Shown piece after piece: positions 8,090-15,449 of a DNA stretch of 64,000 bases. The stretch lies in assembly GCA_947089135.1 (NCBI GenBank), contig CAMUJF010000003.1:104823-168822 (forward strand), written 5' to 3'. The notes below the pieces were generated by a model, which was not told the origin of the DNA, searched no databases, and was given only the letters and a program-made list of their open reading frames with translations. The stretch comes from an uncultured Clostridia bacterium. GTDB lineage: Bacteria > Bacillota > Clostridia > Oscillospirales > Ruminococcaceae. Position 1 is the stretch's first letter, and every line of letters begins with the position of its first letter. The translations under genes were made by a program, and so were the position numbers.

Positions 8090-9589
8090 ATGGTATTTTC
8101 AAGTTTGACATTTTTATATTATTTTTTGCCTGTGGTATTGATAGTGTATATTTTTCTGCCAAACAGGATAACTGTTCCTTTGGGCGGGGACAGGCATCTG
8201 GTTATTCCTGCCAGAAATCTTTTGATACTTTTGTCGGGATTTTTCTTTTACGCCTGGGGAGAACCCTTTTATGTGATCTTAATGCTGTTTTCCACGCTGA
8301 TAGACTATACCGCAGGACGGTTTATGGCAAAATATGACGACAGTCCCGCAAAGCGCAGACTTTGCCTTATTGTATCGGTATGTATGAATGTGGGTCTGCT
8401 TGCGGTGTTCAAGTACAGCGACTTCATTATAGATACTGTAAACGGCATTTTCCGCTCGGATATAACCAATCCGGTAATACTTGTCAACCGGGCAATAAAT
8501 GATGTGTACAACTTCGGACTTAGCGAAAGCCGCGTGGCTTTGCCTATAGGAATATCGTTTTATACCTTTCAGTCCATGTCCTATACGATAGACCTGTATC
8601 TGCGGAATATCAAGGTGCAGAAAAGCTTTATAGGATTTACCTCGTATGTAACTCTTTTTCCTCAGATAGTTGCGGGACCTATCGTCCGCTATGAGGACGT
8701 TGCAGCAGAGCTTGACGAGCGTACCGTAAACATCAACAAGATAAGCGAGGGTATTTGCATTTTTGTTAAGGGTCTTGCTAAAAAGGTACTTCTTGCCAAT
8801 AATGTCGGCATTATTTGGACTCAGATAAAAGCCATGGATTACGGGGAAATAAGTGCAGCAACCGCTTGGATAGGCATACTGGCATTTACTTTCCAGATAT
8901 ATTTTGATTTTTCGGGGTACTCCGATATGGCGGTGGGACTGGGCAAAATGCTCGGTTTCAATTTCCCGAAAAACTTCGATCACCCTTATTTGTCCCGCAG
9001 TGTGAGCGAGTTTTGGCGCAGGTGGCATATTACGTTGGGCACATGGTTCAGAGAGTATGTCTACATTCCTTTGGGCGGCAACCGAAAGGGTCAGGGTAAA
9101 ACTATCCGCAATCTTCTTATCGTGTGGGGACTTACGGGTCTGTGGCACGGTGCAAGTTGGAACTTTATCCTGTGGGGACTTTATTTCGGTGTGCTTATCG
9201 TTATCGAGCGCCTCGGCTGGGGAAACGTGCTGAAAAAGCTTCCGTCTGTTGTCAGCGGACTTTACACATTTCTTATTGTAGTGTTTGGCTGGGTGCTTTT
9301 TGATACGAACACGCTTTCCGAGGCAGGACAGTTTTTCAAAGCAATGTTCGGCGGAAACGGTCTCGGAGACAGTACCGCTGCGTACTTTGCCGCCTCGAAT
9401 ATTGTGATATTCCTGCTGTGTATCTTTGCTTCCACCGACCTGTTCGGAAAGTTTACTGCGGCATTCAAAAAGAAAAAAGGCAGATTATATGCCGGCGTAA
9501 CTCCCGTAGTGACGGCAGCCGTGCTGCTTTTGTGTACCTCTTACCTTGTGGACGCTACCTATAATCCGTTCCTGTACTTCAGATTTTAA
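8090..9589 (+). CDS. MBOAT family O-acyltransferase (AlgI/PatA-like)
   Basis: A 499-residue polytopic membrane protein with the MBOAT core: LPIGISFYTFQSMSYTID near residue 158, the signature FWRRWHITLGTW with a conserved His near residue 311, and the catalytic-type LWHGASWNFILWG near residue 350. Members move acetyl groups across the membrane to decorate polysaccharide, teichoic acid or peptidoglycan. The next gene encodes a DHHW/AlgX-like extracellular protein, the usual partner, so the pair probably O-acetylates a cell-surface glycan; the substrate is not known. GGAGGAG precedes the ATG, and only two bases separate it from the previous stop codon. Confidence 0.92.
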   Translation: MVFSSLTFLYYFLPVVLIVYIFLPNRITVPLGGDRHLVIPARNLLILLSGFFFYAWGEPFYVILMLFSTLIDYTAGRFMAKYDDSPAKRRLCLIVSVCMNVGLLAVFKYSDFIIDTVNGIFRSDITNPVILVNRAINDVYNFGLSESRVALPIGISFYTFQSMSYTIDLYLRNIKVQKSFIGFTSYVTLFPQIVAGPIVRYEDVAAELDERTVNINKISEGICIFVKGLAKKVLLANNVGIIWTQIKAMDYGEISAATAWIGILAFTFQIYFDFSGYSDMAVGLGKMLGFNFPKNFDHPYLSRSVSEFWRRWHITLGTWFREYVYIPLGGNRKGQGKTIRNLLIVWGLTGLWHGASWNFILWGLYFGVLIVIERLGWGNVLKKLPSVVSGLYTFLIVVFGWVLFDTNTLSEAGQFFKAMFGGNGLGDSTAAYFAASNIVIFLLCIFASTDLFGKFTAAFKKKKGRLYAGVTPVVTAAVLLLCTSYLVDATYNPFLYFRF

Positions 9590-9613
9590 TGTACGGACAG
9601 AAAGGATAAACCG

Positions 9614-10765
9614 ATGAAAAAACCTAAGCTTAATATTTCAAGTTTAATAAACTGTGTGGTATTTTTTGCCTTATTGATATCGCTTCCTGTGACAACAGCT
9701 TTGCTGCCTAAGAAAGAACGTTCCGAAATGGAGAACAAGCCTTTGCAGAAAATGCCGAGCATATCTGCGAAAACCGTGTTCAGCAGAAAATATATGAACG
9801 ACTTAGAGACTTATGTTTCAGATCATTTTGTCGGACGGACAAGCTGGATAAAGTCCAAGACCGTGCTTGAAACGTCTTTGGGAAAGCGTGAGCGTAATGG
9901 GATCTATATTTTAAAGAACCGTCTTGTGGAACACATTGCCGAGCCCGATTACGATTCCATTGATAAAAGCGTTAATGCGGTAAATAAATTTGCTTCGGAA
10001 AACGATGTTCCCGTGTTTTTTATGATAATACCCACGTCTGCGGAAATTTATGCTGATGAACTGCCCAAGGACGCTCCGAATCCAAACCAGAGGGACGTTA
10101 TAAACTATGTTTACCGAAGCTTCGGCAAGGGGATCACAACTCTTGACGTTTATCCTGTTATGGAGTCAAACAAGTATCAGTATATCTACTACCGCACCGA
10201 CCATCACTGGACTACTCGCGGAGCTTATCTTGCCTACGCCGCAGCAGGAAAGAAAATGGGCTATACGCCGCTGCCTGAGAACAAATACGATATAGAGCAC
10301 GCTTCGGACGAATTTCAGGGAACTTTTTACTCCAAGGCGTTGTATGATAAGATAGAAAAGGATACTCTTGATATCTGGCACCCGACTGTAGGAGAAGATG
10401 TGCGGGAGGTAGCCGTTACAACCGTGTACGGAGAAGAACCGCAGCTATACGATAGTATGTATTTCCGCGATTATCTTAGCGTAAAGGATAAATACGCTGC
10501 ATTTCTCGGCACAAATGCGCCGATAGTTACGATAAAGTCGGATAACGAAGGCGGAAAGCTGCTGGTTATAAAGGATTCTTATGCACACTGTTACGCGCCT
10601 TTCCTGACGGAGCACTACTCGGAAATTACGCTTATTGATTTAAGATATATTCAAATATCATATAAGCAGCTTTTAGATCCCGAGGATTATGACCAGGTGC
10701 TTTTCCTCTACAATGCTTCGTCATTTATGTCGGACACCGATCTGCGAAAGCTTGCCTACGATTAA
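9614..10765 (+). CDS. DHHW / AlgX-like SGNH-type extracellular O-acetylation protein
   Basis: A 383-residue protein with one N-terminal membrane helix (about 10-32) that anchors an extracellular domain. The DHHW signature, YRTDHHWTTRGAYLAY, lies near residue 197, and a Ser-containing KDSYAHCYAPFL block lies near residue 325; both are typical of AlgX/AlgJ-like SGNH-fold proteins. They accept acetyl groups from an MBOAT protein and pass them to a surface polymer. It starts 24 bases after the MBOAT gene, with AGAAAGGA upstream. Stable hairpins follow the stop codon. Confidence 0.88.
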   Translation: MKKPKLNISSLINCVVFFALLISLPVTTALLPKKERSEMENKPLQKMPSISAKTVFSRKYMNDLETYVSDHFVGRTSWIKSKTVLETSLGKRERNGIYILKNRLVEHIAEPDYDSIDKSVNAVNKFASENDVPVFFMIIPTSAEIYADELPKDAPNPNQRDVINYVYRSFGKGITTLDVYPVMESNKYQYIYYRTDHHWTTRGAYLAYAAAGKKMGYTPLPENKYDIEHASDEFQGTFYSKALYDKIEKDTLDIWHPTVGEDVREVAVTTVYGEEPQLYDSMYFRDYLSVKDKYAAFLGTNAPIVTIKSDNEGGKLLVIKDSYAHCYAPFLTEHYSEITLIDLRYIQISYKQLLDPEDYDQVLFLYNASSFMSDTDLRKLAYD

Positions 10766-10779
10766 CCGATTTTACAAAA

Positions 10780-10863
10780 CCGCATAAACTGAATTAACGG
10801 GCAATAACGGTTTATGCGGCTGAAGTGGTATGCGCGGTATTCAAGCGGAAGCAGACGCATACC
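10780..10863. other. Two adjacent stable inverted repeats in a 360-base intergenic region
   Basis: CCGCATAAAC (10780-10789) pairs perfectly with GTTTATGCGG (10810-10819), and GGTATGCG (10827-10834) pairs with CGCATACC (10856-10863). Neither is followed by a T-run, so they are not simple terminators. No open reading frame of note lies here. They may stabilise the 3' end of the mRNA or belong to a small RNA; function unknown. Confidence 0.6.
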
Positions 10864-10920
10864 CGTAGGGGAGCTTCGGCGTAAAAGCGTACCTTGATGT
10901 GTCCGTATATTATAGATTTT

Positions 10921-10961
10921 GGTCAAATGTCAATTTTTTGGCATTTGACCTTGATTTTTTT
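10921..10961 (+). terminator. Terminator upstream of rpe
   Basis: GGTCAAATG (10921-10929) and CATTTGACC (10942-10950) form a 9-bp stem with a T-rich loop, followed by TTGATTTTTTTC. It ends the transcript of the MBOAT/DHHW operon. Confidence 0.85.
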
Positions 10962-10979
10962 CGGAAAATATAATATAAT
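10951..10979 (+). promoter_or_regulatory. Candidate promoter for rpe and the Rnf-like genes
   Basis: TTGATT and TATAAT with a 17-base spacer begin inside the T-tract of the preceding terminator. The resulting leader would be about 140 bases. AT-rich repeats around the -10 make the exact hexamer uncertain. Confidence 0.45.
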
Positions 10980-11125
10980 ATAATGAGGTGTGGTTTTTAT
11001 ACCGGTATCCTGTCGAAATTTACACAAAGGTTTTGCTATACGTATTTGTATCTTAACCTTTCTTATATGATTTGGCAGGGTTTCGGGAACTTCAATCATA
11101 CACGCTTATTTTGGAGGGTCACCCT

Positions 11126-11767
11126 GTGGAAAAAATTGTATCGGCTTCTATTTTAAGCGCCGATTTCCTGAACCTGGGAAGCGAAATAAAAAGAGCTGAG
11201 GCTGCCGGCTGCCGCTATATCCATTTTGACGTTATGGACGGTGTTTTCGTACCAAATATAAGCTACGGTCTGCCGGTTCTGAAAGCGGTCGCAGGAGCGG
11301 CAAGGTCGATTCTTGACGTTCATCTGATGATAACAGACCCTTTAAAGTACGTTGAAAAATTTGCCGAAAAGGGTGCGGATATTATAACGGTTCACCTTGA
11401 ATCCGGATCGGATACTGCTGAAACAATTGAGAAAATACATTCTCTCGGAAAAAAGGCAGGACTTGCAATAAAGCCTAAAACCCCTGTATCTGCGGCGGAA
11501 AAGTATATTGACATAATAGATATGCTTTTGGTAATGACGGTAGAGCCGGGCTTCGGAGGTCAGGGTTTTATGTCCGATATGCCTGATAAGATAGAGAAAG
11601 CCCGAAAGCTTATCGGCGGCAGGGCAGTTCCCATAGAGGTTGACGGAGGGATAAACGGAAATACCGCTGAGCTTGTGAAAAATGCGGGTGCGGATATACT
11701 TGTTGCCGGTTCGTATCTGTTTAAGGCTCAGGATATGTCTGCCGCCGTAAAAAGTCTGCTGTACTGA
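11126..11767 (+). CDS. rpe: Ribulose-phosphate 3-epimerase
   Basis: Interconverts ribulose 5-phosphate and xylulose 5-phosphate in the pentose phosphate pathway. The 213-residue TIM-barrel protein has all family blocks: SASILSADF at the start, HFDVMDGVFVPNISYG near residue 33, DVHLMITDP near residue 66, MTVEPGFGGQGF near residue 137 and EVDGGINGNT near residue 172. The start is the GTG at 11126, seven bases after GGAGGG; an upstream in-frame extension has no ribosome site. It is not next to rsgA and prkC, its common neighbours in Firmicutes, but begins the Rnf-like gene run. Confidence 0.96.
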   Translation: MEKIVSASILSADFLNLGSEIKRAEAAGCRYIHFDVMDGVFVPNISYGLPVLKAVAGAARSILDVHLMITDPLKYVEKFAEKGADIITVHLESGSDTAETIEKIHSLGKKAGLAIKPKTPVSAAEKYIDIIDMLLVMTVEPGFGGQGFMSDMPDKIEKARKLIGGRAVPIEVDGGINGNTAELVKNAGADILVAGSYLFKAQDMSAAVKSLLY

Positions 11768-11781
11768 AATTACATAAAATT

Positions 11782-12831
11782 ATGAACGAGGAGCTTCTTG
11801 ACTTTATGGAGCTGAAAAGAAAACCCGAATTTAACATAATGACTGATATGCTTATCGTGCTGCTGATCGCTGCGGTAGTATCGGTGTACTATTACGGATT
11901 CAGAGCGGCGGCGGTGATCGCAGTGACTGTGTTTGTAAGTGTGGTCGCCGACCTCATCTGTCTCAGACTCAGAAAAAAAGAGCATGACAAAAAGGATCTG
12001 TCTGCGCTGTTGACCGGTCTTACGCTTGGACTTATGATGTCGGCGTCCGTACCGTACCTTGAAGCGGCAGCGGCGGCTATCTTTGCGGCTGTGGCTGCCA
12101 AGCACGCCTTCGGAGGTCACGGCTGTGAAATATTTAACCCTGCTGCAGTTGGGTTTCTGTTTGCGTCCCTTTGTTTTCCCGAAAATATGCTTACATATCC
12201 GAGGATATTTACAGATATACCGATGTCATCGGTAGTACCGTCGGATATTTTGAGCCAGTCTATGACTAAAACCTTTATTCTTACCGGAACGTCGTCGGTT
12301 TCGCTGATAGACGTTCTTGTTGGAAGGTTTACCGGTCCCATGGGGACAGGCTTTATTGTTTTGCTTGCTGTGACAGCGGTATTTCTGATGGTGCGCCGTT
12401 CAATTTCAGCTATAGCTTTTTTTACGGAGCTTGCGGTCTTGGGGCTGTATGCGTTTGTACGCTACAACTTCGACCCGATGTCGGTATTGTACTTCTTTGC
12501 AGGCGGTATGACGCTTTTTGGTATGATATTTCTTTCCTGCGACTACAGCGTCATACCGAAAACGGCAAGTTCACGCTTTTTGTACGGATTGACAGTAAGC
12601 GTTTGTATGATAATGTTCTGCCAGTATTCGGGTACGGAAAACGCTATAGTTTATGCGTCTATAGTATCGTCGCCGATAGGAATAGAGCTTGACAGGCGCG
12701 CGCTTTCATTTGCGGATATGCTTAAAAAGCGGAGGCGCGGAAAACTCAGAAGAAAAAACAAAAACAACCTTTTGGGAAGCATCAGCGAAACTTTGGAAAT
12801 GCTTAATAATGACGATAAACGGGAGAGTTGA
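11782..12831 (+). CDS. RnfD/NqrB-like membrane protein, divergent
   Basis: A 349-residue polytopic membrane protein. FGGHGCEIFNPAAVGFL near residue 111 matches the conserved FGG...FNPA block of RnfD/NqrB (PF03116), and a GRFTGPMGTG block follows near residue 182. RnfD and NqrB carry covalent FMN on a threonine in an SGATP-like motif; the corresponding segment here reads TGTSSVSL (residues 168-175), so the flavin site looks altered. The C-terminus has a basic tail with MLKKRRRGKLRRKNKN that is not typical. It lies 14 bases after rpe; the ATG has no clear ribosome site, and ATG 11806 with GAGGAG upstream is an alternative start. RnfC, RnfG and RnfB are absent here. Confidence 0.78.
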   Translation: MNEELLDFMELKRKPEFNIMTDMLIVLLIAAVVSVYYYGFRAAAVIAVTVFVSVVADLICLRLRKKEHDKKDLSALLTGLTLGLMMSASVPYLEAAAAAIFAAVAAKHAFGGHGCEIFNPAAVGFLFASLCFPENMLTYPRIFTDIPMSSVVPSDILSQSMTKTFILTGTSSVSLIDVLVGRFTGPMGTGFIVLLAVTAVFLMVRRSISAIAFFTELAVLGLYAFVRYNFDPMSVLYFFAGGMTLFGMIFLSCDYSVIPKTASSRFLYGLTVSVCMIMFCQYSGTENAIVYASIVSSPIGIELDRRALSFADMLKKRRRGKLRRKNKNNLLGSISETLEMLNNDDKRES

Positions 12832-12833
12832 TT

Positions 12834-13454
12834 GTGAGTAACAGTAACGACAATAACAGCTTCAGAAAAATTATTCAGAACGGGCTGCTTAACAAAAATC
12901 CGATTCTTGTAAGCGGAATGGTGATCGCACCTGTTATAGTGCTTGCAAATAATTTTAACGATGCGGTAATGCTGGTCGCCGCGTTTTCACTGATAACTTT
13001 TTTTACTCTTTTGCTATCGTCATTTGTGCCGAAAAGTATTGTCTATACGATAAGAATTATTCTCTATACGCTTATAGGCGCGATAGTTTATATTCCGTCG
13101 GTCATGCTGATGGAATATTTCATGCCTGAGGGCGTTGAAGCTATAGGAATATTTTTTCCGCTGTTTATAACGAACAGCTTTATAGTTACACGGTCGGAGT
13201 CAATATTCTTCCTGGAAACAAAAGGGAAAATGCTTCTTGATATAGTGTTCTGTATAATCGGCTACGACGCTGCCGTTCTGATTTTCGCCGCGCTGCGCGA
13301 GATACTTGCTTCGGGTACGATAGGCGGAAAAATTACCGGTATGCCCGCGTCTTTTCGGGTATTTGAACATCCTTTCGGTGGATTTATTTTACTGGGGCTT
13401 TTTGCGGCTCTGTTCAGAAGTATACTTCTGCTGATAAAGCGGGTACAGAAGTAG
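12834..13454 (+). CDS. RnfE/NqrD-like membrane protein lacking the iron-sulfur cysteines
   Basis: A 206-residue protein with about six membrane helices that follows the RnfE pattern (PF02508): NGLLNKNPILV at the start, GIFFPLFITNSFIVTRSES near residue 105 and ALREILASGTIGG near residue 148. In RnfE/NqrD a cysteine in helix 1 (LGLCP) and another in TNC co-ligate a membrane [2Fe-2S] cluster; here those positions appear to be Ala32 and Ser115. The start is GTG at 12834, with GGGAGAG seven bases upstream. It overlaps nothing but follows the RnfD-like stop by two bases, so the two are surely co-translated. Confidence 0.8.
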   Translation: MSNSNDNNSFRKIIQNGLLNKNPILVSGMVIAPVIVLANNFNDAVMLVAAFSLITFFTLLLSSFVPKSIVYTIRIILYTLIGAIVYIPSVMLMEYFMPEGVEAIGIFFPLFITNSFIVTRSESIFFLETKGKMLLDIVFCIIGYDAAVLIFAALREILASGTIGGKITGMPASFRVFEHPFGGFILLGLFAALFRSILLLIKRVQK

Positions 13455-13466
13455 GAGGCGGTTTGG

Positions 13467-14060
13467 TTGGATATGCTGAAAAATATAATTCTTACCGCGT
13501 TTACAGCAGTATTTGCCGAAAATATAATCTTTTCGGGAGCGCTTGGTACAAGTACGCTGATAATTGTTTCAAGAAGCCGTAAAAATCTTCTTGGATTCGG
13601 TTTAAGTGTAACCTATATAACCGCGCTGATGAGCGTATTGACATATTTTATCAATCATGCGCTGAGTTTCGACAAAAAAAGCTATATTTATACGCCGCTT
13701 GTGTATATAATAATTCTCGGCGCAGTGTATATTTTAACTTTGCTGTGTATGTGGAGGTTTGCTCCGTCAATGTTCGGCAGAATGAAAAAATATATACACA
13801 TTTCCGCGTTCAACTGTGCTGTGCTCGGTTCGCTGTTCCTTATATCAGAGCGCTGCAATACTCTTGGCGAATACTTTATACACGGTCTTGGTATGGGTCT
13901 GGGCTTTGTACTGGCGGTGTACCTTACGGCAATAGTTTATGACCGCCTTTATTCTGAAAAAGCGCCATATTCGTTCAGGGGATATCCGCTGCTTTTGATC
14001 TATATAGGTATACTGAGCATGGCTTTTTGGGGACTTTCGGGCTATACTTTAAAATTTTAA
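13467..14060 (+). CDS. RnfA/NqrE-like membrane protein
   Basis: A 197-residue, roughly six-helix protein. It matches RnfA along its length, with FNCAVLGSLFL near residue 115 and the C-terminal FRGYPLLLIYIGILSMAFWGLSG close to E. coli RsxA's ending. One cluster cysteine (Cys117) remains, but the first, in LGLCPF of RsxA, aligns with Ser29 (LGTSTL). The start is a TTG at 13467, eight bases after AGGAGG; ATG 13473 is too far. With only one of four cluster cysteines left across the E- and A-like pair, electron transfer by the standard route looks impossible. Its closeness to the D- and E-like genes indicates one membrane complex. Confidence 0.82.
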   Translation: MDMLKNIILTAFTAVFAENIIFSGALGTSTLIIVSRSRKNLLGFGLSVTYITALMSVLTYFINHALSFDKKSYIYTPLVYIIILGAVYILTLLCMWRFAPSMFGRMKKYIHISAFNCAVLGSLFLISERCNTLGEYFIHGLGMGLGFVLAVYLTAIVYDRLYSEKAPYSFRGYPLLLIYIGILSMAFWGLSGYTLKF

Positions 14061-14082
14061 AAGGTTGAAGGGATGATAGGCA

Positions 14083-15309
14083 ATGGAACGCCGCGGCAGA
14101 AAAATTTACCGTACTCGCGCAGGCAACCGGAAAAGAAGAACTCAGAAATTTTTTAAAGCTTTGTTTATGATAATAATTTTGGCGGCGCTGGTTTTTGTCG
14201 GATACAGCGTAGGACAGCCTATCTATAAATATTTTTCGGAAAGAAGCGGTAAGGACTCCGCAGAGGAGACAGTGCCATGGACTCCTCCCGTTATGCCGGA
14301 TGATACGGATATTACCGAAGATGAAACTACGGACGTTCCCGAAGAATCTACGACTGCCCCTGAGGATAGCGGTGAAAGCCGTAAGCTTGATTTTTCTGCA
14401 TACCAGCTTCCGGAAACAGCTCTTGTTTCCGATGCTGAACTGAGAAACGCTCTTGAAAGCGCAAAGGGAAGCGGTTATACCGCCGTAGTCGTTACGATGA
14501 AAGCAGAGGGCGGAAAGATATACTATAAAACCAGTTCGCAAATGGCCTTGAGCGCAGACGGCGCTGTTGCCGGAGACATGTACGCCGGACAGATATCGTC
14601 TATGATAAAAAACGCAGGATTTACGCCTATTGCAAAAATCAATCTTCTTGAGGATCATAATTGGTACGGAGAGTATAAAACAGGCGCGTACCGCTTTGAG
14701 GGAAGCACCTCCACATGGCTTGACGACTCGGCTGCAAACGGAGGAAAGCCCTGGCTGTCTCCTTTCGACACCGATACCCAAAGCTATGCGGCATACCTTG
14801 CAAACGAGGTTTCAAGCGCAGGTTTTGACTATGTTATTTTCGACGGTATCGTATTCCCTCCTTTCCGCAGTTCAGACCTTAACTATGTGGGAGCAATAGT
14901 TAAAGACCCGTCAAAATATAAGACTCTTATAAGCATTGCAGATATTTCAGCAAAGGCGGCGGAGGCAAACGGTTCGTCAGTAATGGTAACTGCTTCGGCG
15001 GGGGAGATCATAGGTGGAAAATCCGATCTGTTCAAGCCTGCGGAGCTTACGGTCAAAACAGTTTCCGTTGAGTATTTCCCGAACGGGCTGGAGAGTACCG
15101 CTCTGATAAACGGCGAGGAGATCGCGCTTTCGGAGCTTACGGCATACGACAGGGCAAACACGGTATTTACCGAAATAAAGCGTCTTGCGGGTGATGAGAT
15201 AACGATAGTTCCCGCTTTGAGACAGTCCGATTTTTCACAGGCTGATTTCAGTGAAACTATATCCGCGTTTATGGATCTGGGCTTTACTTCCTATATTATT
15301 CTTGGCTGA
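14083..15309 (+). CDS. Membrane-anchored glycoside-hydrolase-like protein (DUF4015-type barrel)
   Basis: A 408-residue protein. A basic N-terminus is followed by one membrane helix (about 26-48), an acidic Thr/Pro/Glu-rich linker (about 60-105), then a barrel-like domain. KPWLSPFDTDTQSYAAYLA near residue 225 and GFDYVIFDGIVFPPF near residue 246 match the putative glycoside hydrolase family DUF4015 (related to GHL families), where the FDxIxFP strand carries catalytic-site residues. The linker and anchor place the domain outside the cell. It starts 22 bases after the RnfA-like gene and may be in the same transcript; a role on a cell-wall glycan is inference. The next operon encodes a PBP. Confidence 0.7.
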   Translation: MERRGRKIYRTRAGNRKRRTQKFFKALFMIIILAALVFVGYSVGQPIYKYFSERSGKDSAEETVPWTPPVMPDDTDITEDETTDVPEESTTAPEDSGESRKLDFSAYQLPETALVSDAELRNALESAKGSGYTAVVVTMKAEGGKIYYKTSSQMALSADGAVAGDMYAGQISSMIKNAGFTPIAKINLLEDHNWYGEYKTGAYRFEGSTSTWLDDSAANGGKPWLSPFDTDTQSYAAYLANEVSSAGFDYVIFDGIVFPPFRSSDLNYVGAIVKDPSKYKTLISIADISAKAAEANGSSVMVTASAGEIIGGKSDLFKPAELTVKTVSVEYFPNGLESTALINGEEIALSELTAYDRANTVFTEIKRLAGDEITIVPALRQSDFSQADFSETISAFMDLGFTSYIILG

Positions 15310-15389
15310 TGTGCTTGACGAGCATGGTAACATTTATGTGTCGGAACGTTTACAATTTTCCTTAAAATATTACAATTTGCTTTTTTGAC

Positions 15390-15418
15390 TTAACAACTTG
15401 GAAAATATGTGATATACT
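15390..15418 (+). promoter_or_regulatory. Promoter of the class A PBP gene
   Basis: TTAACA and TATACT are separated by 17 bases. AGGAGG and the ATG at 15450 follow about 20 bases later. A TTGACT five bases upstream of the -35 would give too long a spacer (22). Confidence 0.6.
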
Positions 15419-15449
15419 TGCAGAGAAATACAGCCTTAGGAGGAAGAGC

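Noticed and set aside
15385..15418. TTGACT as the -35 of the PBP promoter
   Set aside because: The spacer to TATACT is 22 bases; TTAACA at 15390 gives 17.
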